From Labia minor (lineage: Eukaryota > Arthropoda > Insecta > Dermaptera > Spongiphoridae), in the NCBI GenBank assembly GCA_963082975.1, contig OY720345.1, positions 34,480,611 through 34,544,610 of the forward strand: a stretch of 64,000 nt of DNA. The letters are read 5' to 3'. Made by a program: the position numbers and the translations under genes. Every line of letters starts with the position of its first letter. The stretch's first letter is position 1. Of the stretch, positions 50,460-61,006 are shown one piece after another. The notes below the pieces were generated by a model that saw only the letters and a list, made by a program, of their open reading frames with translations, was not told the DNA's origin and searched no databases.

Positions 50460-50717
50460 GGCGCCATTGGGTGTGTGGGTAGCGAACCTGCGTCACATTC
50501 ACATGGTCCCGGGTTCAAGTCCCGGGCCTGGCAAGGAAATTTCCCTAGCTGGGGTCTATGGGACGGAGTCAACCCAGCCTCCGGGAACAACATTGGGGAA
50601 AAGCTACCTGATAGCGCCTCCGATCAAGAAAATCAAGGTAAGGGGGTGAGAGGACCCGTTCTACTGATCATAGGACACCTCATTGATATAACCGGCTTGA
50701 TAGACGTTGTCCTTGCG
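50460..50717 (+). mobile_element. family C tRNA-derived SINE, copy 2
   Basis: Best-preserved family C copy. Starts GGCGCCATTGGGTGTGTGGG, has A-box-like TGGGTAGCGAACCTGCG and B box GGTTCAAGTCC (50512-50522), then CAAGGAAATTTCCCTAGCTG, CTCCGATCAAGAAAATC and GATAGACGTTGTCCTTGCG. At 50718 it changes abruptly into family A tail sequence. The open frames 50467-50649 and 50475-50819 are translations of this repeat, not genes. Confidence 0.85.
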
Positions 50718-50886
50718 TTGAGTCGTTCAAGCTGTACACGTCTATACGGACACACAACAGACGTACAGACAGACAGACATCATGATATAAATACTTTTTT
50801 CTGTTGGCAAAATGCATGATTCGTGGAGATATGTAAAAATCTTCACGTGTGAAAACAATACCTTCCCTTCCTATTGTCGGTTGGTA
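50718..50886 (-). mobile_element. family A tail fused to the SINE
   Basis: From TTGAGTCGTTCAAGCTGTAC on, the sequence matches the microsatellite-side end of family A through TATTGTCGGTTGGTA. The other end of family A is missing. Confidence 0.75.
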
Positions 50887-50939
50887 AAAACAAAAAATGA
50901 TATACTAAAATTCAGAAATAAATTTTATATTATTTATTT

Positions 50940-51260
50940 ATATTATTTTAAGTGAAAAATTTCCGACAATGAATATAAAATTAATACTTTGTAAATTACC
51001 ACTTCCGGTTTCCGTATATACACCAAAAGTTCAAAAATTCATGCTACTGATGGGTTAATTAAATATACCCAATTTTATCAAAATCCATTGAGTCGTTCAA
51101 GCTGTACACATCTATACGGACACACAATGGACAGACGGACAGACATCATGCTAAAAATACTTTTTTCTGTTAACAAAATGCATGATTCGTGGAGATATTT
51201 AAAAATCTTCACATTTGAAATTTGGTTTGAAAACAATACTTCCCTTCCTATCGGTCGGTA
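50940..51260 (-). mobile_element. family A variant fragment (A2), copy 2
   Basis: Starts with the A2-specific TTCCGACAATGAATATAAAA block, continues with ACCACTTCCGGTTTCCG and the family A microsatellite side (GGACAGACGGACAGACATCA), and ends TATCGGTCGGTA. The hairpin end is absent. Confidence 0.7.
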
Positions 51261-51839
51261 ATTATCATTAAAAATTTGGTATATTTATTTTTTTTGGTTT
51301 TTAAAAGTTATAATATTTTTAAAGATAACCTAATAAATACCTATCATTATCTAAATTTCTTTTTTTTTCATTTCCAGTCTATAAATTTTACAAAAAATCC
51401 TATTTTCAAATACCTTGAATCTATTCTCCACCTTTAAAGTCATGTTCCAAGTCTCATATTCATATAATTCATTGTTCAATAAGTTTAACCAATTTGGGGC
51501 TCATTTCGAAAAATAAATTATTTAATACATAATCAATTCTAAGGATTTGTTTTTCTTTTATGAAAAGTAAATATAAAACCAAGGTATTTTAATATGTTTA
51601 TAATAGACATTAATTAAGTAATTGTCAATTATGAAAATAATAAATATATATATATATAGATAAATATATTAATTATATTACTTCTCTAAAATTCATCTAT
51701 ATGCATTTTTCAGTGTAATAAATTCTTAAATAAATCATATATAATTAAGAAATTATGTAGAGCAATTTTTTTTTTATTTTCAAATTATTTTCTAGTATAA
51801 TTATAATTAATAAATTTATATATGATAGAAGTATAATAA

Positions 51840-52005
51840 AAAATACTTTATAAATATACATCTAAGTTTAAAAATCGTCATTCCATTTTCGAATCTATCC
51901 TTAATGAATACAAGATCATGGGCGTAAAATTAATGATTTTTAATGATGAAGACCAAGTCTTTTTGTATCAGGAATTTGCCTCTAGGTCGTTTGACCTTCC
52001 GCGAG
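51840..52005 (+). CDS. candidate exon 1 of a two-exon gene, unknown product
   Basis: Open from a stop at 51837-51839, reading HSIFESILNEYKIMGVKLMI then FNDEDQVFLYQEFASRSFDL. First ATG at 51918. A donor CGAG|GTGATA follows 52005; unspliced, the frame stays open to TGA at 52089-52091 (57 codons from the ATG). Minus-strand frames are closed. If spliced, it leaves one base that exon 2 completes. Family unknown. Confidence 0.3.
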
Positions 52006-52368
52006 GTGATAATAAGCATTATATTATAAATGATCACAAATATTTCATGTTGTTCCTTGTGTTGAACATACTAAATCAATTTAATGGATGATTAACGATT
52101 GAAGTTGAAATTATCTCTTTAATTAATAAAACTTTATATAGAAAAGGAGAAGAGACATTCTTCCACTTGATAATGGCTTGAATGTTCCAATGTCAAATGA
52201 ATGAGAATCAATTAAAATCCATATCAACGTGTATCGCTATTATATAGGTACTAATTGATTGTATTATTTATTTATTTAATTATTTTTTTTAATTATCATT
52301 GGTGGGGTGGATTTGATGTTAGCGCTTAGCGCGACCCCTTTCCCCCTCTCTCTCTCTTCCTCTATGAG

Positions 52369-52574
52369 CTGATAATCGCATTAGTTGGAAGATACCCATC
52401 AAATTCGAATGGGAGGGCACAATCGGATCGAAGTTGTGTGAGCGGGACGACACCGACACACGTGGGTCTAATAAAATAATAAATAAACAAAAAAAAAACC
52501 ACTATTTGCATAAGATTTCAATGAATTTACACAAATTATTATTGAGGTTCAAAAACGGAACGGCTAATATGTGA
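52369..52574 (+). CDS. candidate exon 2 of the same gene, unknown product
   Basis: Preceded by a long pyrimidine tract (CCCCTTTCCCCCTCTCTCTC...) and AG at 52367-52368. In the phase needed by the 52005 donor it reads DNRISWKIPIKFEWEGTIGS then KLCERDDTDTRG and stays open to TGA at 52572-52574; the last part is Lys/Asn-rich and may be read-through. A competing minus-strand exon is possible: acceptor TTTATTTATTATTTTATTAG, exon from 52467 to a stop at 52319. Confidence 0.28.
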
Positions 52575-52795
52575 ATAGAAATGAATGGCCAAAGAACAAA
52601 CGGGATTGAAGAAGCATTGACCGGGAAATGCACCATTCAAATTCTTTAATGAAATATTTATATGGATAAATCTAATTGATGAAGTCAACCGTTGTGGCCA
52701 CCCAGTTCTCCATTTATTTTATTTTCAGGGTAAATATGATATCTTTAAAAAAATTATTTACTTATACTTTGTCTATAATTAATTTATATATTCAA

Positions 52796-53010
52796 CTAGC
52801 TGCTCCGAGCGCCTTCCAGGCGCTCTTCACACCTATACGGGGGCTCCGCCCCCTGTACCCCCGAGTGATACATGGTATTTGGTTGAAAGTCTGTATGTAA
52901 AAGGTTTTCATCCATTTTGTTTCAATCAGTATAAGTAGATAAGACATATATTTGTATTCTTGGAAAATATATTTTAATTTACAAATTTGCCTAGTATAAT
53001 AAGTAAGATT
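52796..53010 (-). repeat. repeat family E, copy 3
   Basis: The minus-strand copy of the hairpin end. On the plus strand the hairpins read GAGCGCCT-TCC-AGGCGCTC (52807-52825) and GGGGGC-TCC-GCCCCC (52839-52853), both perfectly paired. These are followed by the TGATACATGGTATTTGGTTG stretch and a diverged A/T-rich body. Upstream E sequence fades after about 53010. Confidence 0.7.
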
Positions 53011-53220
53011 TATTGACTATTTCATATTATTATTTATATATTTACTAATATATTTGTTGCTCTTTGCATTTATTTAAGTAGATTTTAATTAATTAAATAA
53101 TTAATATTCTAAGTTTATGAAGATTATTTTTTTTTATAAATTATATTAATTAAAATTTATTTTCTTATTTCTGTTTGTTCTTTATTGTACATATATATGT
53201 ACAAAACACAAAACAATAAC

Positions 53221-53405
53221 ACAGACAGACACACAGACATTGCCTTTTATATATATATATATATATATATAGATTAAAACCTTCCCTGGGATGCCCACAA
53301 CAATCCCTGAAAGTTTCACCGTAATCGGACGGGTAGTTTTTGAGTATTTGACAGACAGACAGACACACAGACATTGCCTTTTATATATATAGATAGATAG
53401 ATATT
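53221..53405 (+). mobile_element. retroelement-like tail, head-to-tail duplicate
   Basis: The block ACAGACAGACACACAGACAT followed by TGCCTTTTATATATA occurs twice (about 53221-53271 and 53350-53392), separated by CTTCCCTGGGATGCCC and GTTTCACCGTAATCGGACGG. The second copy ends in a GATA repeat. The arrangement suggests a tandem pair of truncated element ends. The minus-strand frame 53165-53374 is a translation of this repeat. Confidence 0.6.
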
Positions 53406-53499
53406 TCTTTCTCTAAAACTAAATCACAAATGAAATACACCATTTATGAAAATTATTTACGAAATTTATGAAAATATGAAATAATGAAGAAAATAATGT

Positions 53500-53620
53500 C
53501 ATTTAAATACATTGTTTAATAGTATAAGTACCTGGAACACCGAGCTCTCGCTCTACCCTTTAAAAAATATTGATATACAATTCTTTAATTATTTATTACA
53601 ATTATTAAATGTTACATCAT
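53500..53620 (-). repeat. repeat family G, copy 2
   Basis: Reverse complement carries AGAGCTCGGTGTTCCAGGTA and AATTGTAATAAATAATTAAA as in copy 1 at 43757-43900. Adjacent to a family D fragment. Confidence 0.6.
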
Positions 53621-53771
53621 TGAATTATTCTGATGGTCGTCAATAATTATAAATAATATTAATAAATATTAAATAATATTTTAGTGAAAAAATATTACAA
53701 ATTATAAAACTATCTAAAAATTAATTAATAAAAGAACAATGAATAAATGTAAAAACATGTAATCAATTTGA

Positions 53772-54241
53772 AGACGCCAGTCTAATATTCTGGATGTTAG
53801 AGTTTATAGAGGGGCAGATTGGGATTCGGATCATTATTTGCTTGTAATAAAATTGAGAGAACGGCTCTCGACGCGTAACACGAAATTGGGAGAAATTAAT
53901 CAAATACCAAACAATTTAGATAATTTTAAAAATGAGGAACATAAATTAAAATATCAGGTCGAAATCATAAATAGATTTAATAGTTTAATCCTTGAAGGGA
54001 ATGACGAGGCGAAGGATCCGGAAGAATTATGGGAAAAAATAAAAACAAATGTTAAAATGGCTGCTTCAAGTAGTATAGGTTTTAAGAATAACAAAAACGT
54101 AAACCATGGATCAATGAGGAATGTATAAGAGAAAGTCTAAAAAATAAAATATTAGAAATAGAAGAAAGTAACTGCAACAAGAGTAGTAGAGATCTATACA
54201 TGGGAATTAAAAATATTAAAAAGGGCTATAATTTTTGCTAG
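53772..54241 (+). pseudogene. family D non-LTR retrotransposon, endonuclease C-terminus and linker
   Basis: The frame from 53772 reads DVRVYRGADWDSDHYLLVIK. SDH (53826-53834) is the conserved C-terminal motif of the APE-type endonuclease of non-LTR elements, which nicks target DNA for integration. The frame continues through a charged linker (EELWEKIKTNVKMAASSS) to 54128; after a frameshift KPWINEECIRESLKNKILEI continues to TAG at 54239-54241. The RT domain is not present downstream. The apparent 96-codon frame at 53838 has no ATG and is part of this ORF. Confidence 0.8.
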
Positions 54242-54378
54242 AATAATAAGATAACACAACTTAGTTTTAATTTTATTTTAAAAAATAAATATATTAAATA
54301 AGAGTTTATTTTATTATCATCAAAGCACTTTAATTTTGATCAATAAAAAGAGATGATACAATTATAAATAAGATAAAA

Positions 54379-54630
54379 ACGCCACGCAGAATGGTGTTAA
54401 CAGCGTTAACTCACATCCTCGTGGTCCCGGGCCTGGTGAGAGAAGTTTCTCTAGCTGGGGTTTATAGTCCACACAACCTCCGGCATCAAAATTGGGAAGT
54501 TTCTTGATTAAAAAGTAGCGCCTCCGTACAAAAAAATCAAGGTAAATGTTGTTCTGTATTACTGATTAAGATTAAAGGATACCTAACCGATATGATAGAC
54601 GATGTTCTTGCGAAGGATGTACGAAAGCCA
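54379..54630 (+). mobile_element. family C SINE, copy 3, B box deleted
   Basis: Aligns with copy 2 from CGCCACGCAGAATGG through AGAAGTTTCTCTAGCTGGGG, GTAGCGCCTCCGTACAAAAA and GATAGACGATGTTCTTGCGA. The promoter region reads GTCCCGGGCCTGG where copies 1 and 2 have GTCCCGGGTTCAAGTCCCGG, so 13 bases containing the B box are missing between CCCGGG repeats. It extends past the point where copy 2 is fused to family A (AAGGATGTACGAAAGCC). Confidence 0.75.
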
Positions 54631-54639
54631 AAGACGATA

Positions 54640-57290
54640 CTAAATAAGTTATTATATATCAATGTCTCTTCAGTTATTATATTAAACTAATTTTATTATT
54701 TAAACTAAAAAATGGCTATAAATCTTATATAAAATTGTAACGCTCTGTAGTTCGAATATTATGTAGGAGAGACTTTTAATATTACTATAAAATTCACTTT
54801 AAATATACATAGGTATAAAATATATAATATATCAAAATGGAAGGAGTATAAGAGAAAAACACTATTTAATTCAAGACTTGCATCTTTAGGAGTAAACTCA
54901 TCAAATAATAAACTCCCAAGTTATTTTTTAATTAGACAACCTATGTAATTTATTTTATTATAATAATTCTTTAGAATTTATGTGTATTTATGATAATTAT
55001 ATTATTATCGAGAAATATTTAAAAAATCAATTCAACTTTCAATAAATCATTTTGTTTTATGAGTGAATATACTTTTAAATCCATTAGATTAATGAAAGGA
55101 TGGCTCTCGTTAGTAACGGGCGGATCATAATTTTATTCAAAACTGTTCATTTTGCATTTTTTTTTTCATAAACACAAAATAATATGACATAAACTACTTA
55201 TTTATTCATTTATTCATACCTTTATTTGTTTATTTTCTATTAATTTTCATTGAACTTACAATTCCGGATTGGTAAGTGAATGGCTATAAATTCATTGCAT
55301 TTGAAAGTAGACGATCTTATTGTTTATTCTACATAGTTATTACAATCTTGTTAGTTTGCTATTCAACAAGTGAATATCTACAAAGGAATTTGAAAAATGA
55401 AATATTAATAATGGATATTTATTAGATTTTTTTTATTGCATTAATGTATTAATATTTGAATTATTAGGTTAATTTAAAAAAATTGTTAATTTTTTTTAAT
55501 ATAAAATAATTATAGGTATTTATCTTATTTTATTATACTAGCAAAAATTGTATATATATTTGTATTTTTGAAATATTAAACCGCTCTAAGAATTTTTTTG
55601 AAATTCACACCATAGATAATTTTTATAAGGAAAAATCGATCTGTATTGGTTTCAGCCTCGAGAAGTTTTTTTTTTTGTTAGTTTTTTTTAATTTAAAATA
55701 GGAATTTTAATAATAAAAAAATGGGGCCGGGCAACGCCGGATAGCGCTTCCTTAAATACAAAAAACTATAAAAAAAATAAAATAAAAAAGTTTTATTTTG
55801 ATAATATTTTGTAATCAAATTACGAAATATATATTATGTTATATCCACAGACCATACTTTTCTGTCTTTCAGCGCATTAATACGTACGCTTAAGGGCTGT
55901 ATGTTTTATGACTATTTTTATTTAATTTATGTTGAAATTATTTCATATATTTTGTTGTTTATTTATTTTAAATAATAATCTTAACCTTAAATAATGATAG
56001 TTCATAAATATTATTTTTTTTTAATGAACCAGGTACTACCATATATTAGGTATTGGTGTTGAATTAGATGATCCATATAAATGAATTTTTTATTTATTTA
56101 TGTCATTCTTTGGAGATTTTGAGTAAAAAAACTAGATATATTTTGCCTAAAATAAAGTATAGTCACTAGAGATACTTTCCAGAAAAAAAAAATCCTGAAT
56201 GACCGACAACTATATTACATTAATTTATGACATTTAATAATAATTTAAATAACCTAATTGTCACTAATTCCTGAAAAAAATTCTAATTTTTAAGTCTTTT
56301 TTAGAGATTTTAAAAAAAAAATTCAACTTAAATATTTTTATTATTAATAAATTATTTTTTATATTTTTAATTATTCTTCGAATTAGATGTGTTATTTTCT
56401 TCATTTTTGGATTTAGCAAATGAAAACGAAAAGTGTGTGATATTCTTTACCCACTAAATTATTTATTATCCGAATTTTAAATAAAAGATGATACCATACT
56501 ATCAATCGTGAATAATCTGATTAGTAAATTTTTCTTTTAATTAAATAAATCAATTATCAATTCTTACACAGAGAATGAAGTCTTCTCATTGATTTATTTC
56601 TTATAAATAGATATCTTTGCTACTCTCAGCATAAAAAAAACACTTGTTTTCTAATGACTTGATGTAATACTAAATACCATTAAATAATTAGTTAAGGGAT
56701 TTTTTGCCACAAGAATCGAATGCATCCTGTCTGTCACATCAAGTACTATCTAATGCATAATTCAGGTTCTTTCTGTTGATCTGGATTTTTTATTCTCTTC
56801 TGAAAAGAGATAGCAAAGTACTGCCTACTTAAATGATTAAATGATTCTCTTATAGTAGATTGATTCACTTTTACTATTTTTATTATTTTTGTTCATAACA
56901 AGACAAATGAACCTCTTATCTTATAAGATATTATCTTTTACAATATACTTTTTTTTTACACTAAAGTGAATTGCTTTTGGATATTTCATTATTATAAGAG
57001 ATATTTAGTGTTTATATCTCGTTAATCTCTATCACTCTATGAATTCACAAAAATAGGATAATAACAGCTTATTCTTTCATTTTTTTTTTTTTTTTTTTTT
57101 TGCTTATTTTCATTCTTTTTAATTTGAAATAATATAGGGTTTCCAATTGTTTTCGTGATTTTTCAGTATATACTATTGTAAAAAACAAAAGTTTTTTTGT
57201 GGTAACTAAAATTTAATCATCCTATTATTTCCACCTTCTAATAATGAAGATTTTTTTTATAAACATTTAATGAAATACAATAAAAATAAA
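54640..57290. other. AT-rich stretch, no gene supported
   Basis: A/T-rich DNA with long T runs (57080-57101). A diverged inverted family A piece lies at about 55575-55720 (GTATTGGTTTCAGCCTCGAG), followed by GGGCCGGGCAACGCCGGATA at 55724-55743, a motif seen in many arthropod repeats. No coding island seen. Confidence 0.55.
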
Positions 57291-57303
57291 TATTTTTTAA
57301 AAT

Positions 57304-57947
57304 AAGTTGACCTGTGGCCAGGTCCGAACCGACCGACGGTTTGAAGTAAACTAATTTCCAGCTACAGAAACAATTTCAAATAATTTTAATATATCTATTA
57401 ATGTAATAAAAAACAGATATGAATACATAAATAATAAATATAAACATTTTTAATTTTATTTTATTTATAATATATATGCAAGAGACCAGGCTGTGACGTG
57501 ATGAATGACTGGATGACGTCATATAATTTTAAATCAAGAAAAAACTAATAAATATGATTTTTCTTGAGGATAAAACCAATACAAAGTGCACATGATTCGT
57601 GGTGATATATAAAAAAATCCCCTCATGTGAAATTTGGTGTGAAAATAACCCTTCCCTTCCTATCGTCGATCGCTAATACTATCACTTCCGGTTTCCGGAA
57701 TTGCACCAAAAGTTGATCAATTCATCCCACTGATGCATTAAGTAAATATACCAAATTTCATCAAAATCGGTTCATCCGTTCAGGCTGTACACATCTATAC
57801 GGACGGACAGACGGACGGACGGACAGACATCATGCTAAAAATACCTTTTTCTGTTAAGAAAATGCATGATTCGTGGAGATATGTAAAAATCTCCACATGT
57901 GAAATTTGGTGTGAAAACAATACCTCCCTTACTATCGTCGGTCGGTA
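57304..57947 (-). mobile_element. family A element, full-length (Helentron/DINE-like)
   Basis: Best-preserved family A copy. Hairpin GACCTG-TGGC-CAGGTC, exact 11-bp inverted repeats ACCGACCGACG (57328-57338) and CGTCGGTCGGT (57936-57946), and a GGAC/GGAC-AGAC microsatellite (about 57800-57830). Next to the microsatellite, CCAAATTTCATCAAAATCGG is the motif shared with family B in reverse complement. Confidence 0.85.
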
Positions 57948-58181
57948 AAAATTGATTAATTATTGTGGAATTAGTGGTTTGCTTTCACCATAAGTTTATA
58001 CAAATGAATCAAGAATATTGATAGATAGTCCTGGACTAGTTTCAATCATAAAAAAGAAAAAATAATTAAAATTTTATAGATTATTAATAAATTATTATAT
58101 TAAATTAACAAATAGATATCAATTTAGATATTTGTAATTAGTAAAATTTTAAATTTCTATACTTAGGATACTCGTATCATT

Positions 58182-58768
58182 TTTACTATCTCGTCAGAGA
58201 AAATTATCGATGTCGAGATTTTGATGTTTTTATACGTTTTGAAGGTCCCTGAGTTATTTTTACTAAGGTTGAGAAAAATGTCTGTGTGTGTATGTGTGTA
58301 TGTATGTAGACAAGATTACGCAAAAACGGTTTGAGCTAGAATAATGCAATTTCGTACACGAGCATTATTCAAATTCGTATTTTTCTATCAACTTTTGAGA
58401 AATGTAGCTCATTAGAAAGAGGACCATTACCTACCACGTTTTCATTTTTTCCCTCTAATCTCACCGTAAAAATAAAAATATATGTTTGATAGATTTTCAC
58501 ATGATTAAAAATTGTATAAAACGACTATATATAGAATTTTAGCTTGATTGAATCGCTGAAAGTACCGGAATTAATTTTTTAACACGTTGACTGAAAATCA
58601 CACGCCAGAACGTGACGTGGTACCATCAACAAAGAGCCAAATACGCGCTGTTTTAATATATATTTATTAATTTTAATTTATAATTTTTTGTTTAAATTTA
58701 ATATAAATATAATATATGTTAATTAATCCAATTCAAATTTGCGAGATAGTTAAGTGGAGACACTCCAG
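58182..58768 (+). mobile_element. family B element, full-length (Helentron/DINE-like)
   Basis: Starts at the ACTATCTCG inverted repeat (58185-58193), has TGTGTGTATGTG microsatellite, ACGGTTTGAGCTAG motif, matching GCGAGATAGT (58741-58750) and a perfect terminal hairpin TGGAG-ACA-CTCCA, ending CCAG. AAAAAT (in element sense of the other strand) lies at both ends. Confidence 0.8.
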
Positions 58769-59024
58769 ATTTTTAAATATTGGCAGATTTGACATTAAAA
58801 ATGATAGTTTTTTTTATAGAATAGCTTTTATATTAATAATTCTTATTTGTTTAAAAATTTAAAGATGTGCACCCTTTTATGGAAGCGGTCAATGAAGTCT
58901 AACTAGTTTTGTGAATAATATTTTTCCAATTGTATAAATTTGTAATTTCGAATTTGAGAATTGGAAGATGGTAGTCATAAAATTCAGGAATCAAAACAAA
59001 CAGCAATAATATCACATAAAAGGT

Positions 59025-59242
59025 TTAAAATCTCTCGGCATTTTGTTTGGTAACGACTCTTGAATCACTCAAACTACCATAAATGGGTGAGTAAAATGCC
59101 GATTCGAAAGATGTCCGACTTGCAAATCTATTTAAGTCTGTACTTGACTTAGCAGACAATTTGTTATCCCCCTTGAATGGAGAGAGTCTGACATGGATAT
59201 ATAAGCTAAAGGTAAGGACCTTTGTAATGGGCACAATTGAGT
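59025..59242 (-). CDS. candidate terminal exon, unknown product
   Basis: On the minus strand an acceptor (CTAAATCGGATAATCAG) leads from 59242 into 72 open codons to TAA at 59025. Text includes SIVPITKVLTFSLYIHVRL, GDNKLSAKSSTDLNRFASR and ends VVTKQNAERF. Purine-first codon bias is very strong and plus-strand frames are closed, making this the most convincing coding island. There is no ATG near the start, so it must be spliced or broken. The Ser/Lys/Arg-rich text matches no family I know. Confidence 0.36.
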
Positions 59243-59249
59243 CTGATTA

Positions 59250-61000
59250 TCCGATTTAGTTTGTACAAATAACGAAATTACAATTAGAAATGTTGAAAAA
59301 GAAATTTATCTTAGCTTCTCTATTATAAAATAAAATAAAAAATACTAATTGACAATCAGCTTCTTATTCATTTTTTTTTTATTATTATTATTATTATACT
59401 TAACCAAAAGAACGTGAGGTAAAAGGTAGTAGTTTTTGAAAATAAACAAAATAAATAAATAAATAAATAGAGATTTTGTTTTTTGAGATAAATTGAATTC
59501 AATTTGGTTTCTTTTGAAGAAATAATTTCTATTTTATATTCTTGTATGTAGGTATTGTGTGCTTGGAATCTTAATTCTTTTTCAATAAAAGTTAATAGTT
59601 AGATAAATTGAAGTGATATGGAAACATGAATATTTAGATTTTTATGTGTTGATTATCAATAAAATTTATTTACCTCTTTATATGCATATATATATATATA
59701 AAACCGAGGGATAATACGAGGTTAGGGATATAGCGTGTTTTCTATATTTCGAAAACTAGGCTTTTTGGCGTGGGAAAGGCATTGAGAGATTGGCCACATT
59801 TATGACATGAAGTGTGTCTACCTTATTTATAAGCGAACCAAAATGTAAAGAAGATTTGTTTTGTCCGCCATCTTGAAGATCAACCCAAATTTCATCATAT
59901 TTATATCAAAGACTCGTAATTTGTTTTATAAGTAAAGTGTATTCTACTTTTTTGCATATTTTTTCCAATTAATATTAAAACATATTTATTCACATATTTC
60001 TCAATGATTACTATTTGCAAGTCTTTTATCTAAAATTCTGTTGAAGGTGTGATATGACGCATTAAATATTTAAACATTTCAACTTTAAGAGTTTATATTT
60101 TTGTTTTATATGTAATTTCTTGTAAGCAATCACACAAAGATAATGCAGAAAAGTTGAGTTTTTTATTTTTGTAAATTATAGTGGTAATTTTTGCTATGAA
60201 TATGTAATAGTCCTAGGTATCATTAAAATCAATAATTATGTCATAATAATTTAACGAAAAATCGAATTGTGGTTCATATTCCTCAGTTTTATCTTATATA
60301 ATATAATAAAATATAATAATAGAGTAATGAAAAGTTATTTTAAATGTTTTTAATTTTCAAAATGTTTTAATTTACTAGGTGGAGAATTTAAGAAATAACA
60401 TATCAAATAAATAATAAATAATAACAAATCAAAATTGTACTCGTTATTTTCAATAAAATTTGAGAAATATGAAAATGAAATAAAGAATAATTATCTTCTT
60501 ATAATTCTTGGATTTGTAAAAAAAAAACTGGTGATTGAAACTCCACCAGGTCACCAACCTTACGATTAACTAAAATAAGTTTTCGGTTTATTAAGAAACT
60601 AATTTATTTCATCTTAGTCAATTACAAGACAAATAAAAATTCCATTCTCTTTTCATCAATCGTTAAATTTTTTTCCTGCTAATAAAAATGTCCTTTTTCC
60701 AAATTCTTAAATATTTTTTATATTCGTATTTTATTTGTAATTAGTAAAAATTATTATTATTATTTACTTAAAAAAAGGTGCTAGGCTACATTTTTATTTT
60801 TTTATTTTATTTTAGAAATTTTTTAATTATTTAATGGGGTTTAAAAGCAATTAAAATTTACAAGAATCGAGTAAAAGAATGATGGACTAAATATCAAAGC
60901 ATAAATAAAATTCTCGAAATTTGTACCAAGAAATCAATGAAATTTTTTTATTAATTCTCATATCAAATATAAATTTGATATAAGTATATTTATTATATAT
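59250..61000. other. AT-rich stretch, no gene supported
   Basis: A/T-rich DNA. A slightly GC-richer part at 59700-59900 contains TTTTGTCCGCCATCTTGAAG, which looks like a dispersed repeat motif, not a frame. Nothing else recognisable. Confidence 0.5.
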
Positions 61001-61006
61001 TTAAAG

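Noticed and set aside
50467-50819. Plus-strand frames of 60 and 114 codons
   Set aside because: They translate the family C SINE and the fused family A tail; the same sequence in other copies is not open.
53165-53374. Minus-strand 69-codon Cys/Val-rich frame
   Set aside because: It is the CAGA and TA microsatellites of a duplicated repeat end.
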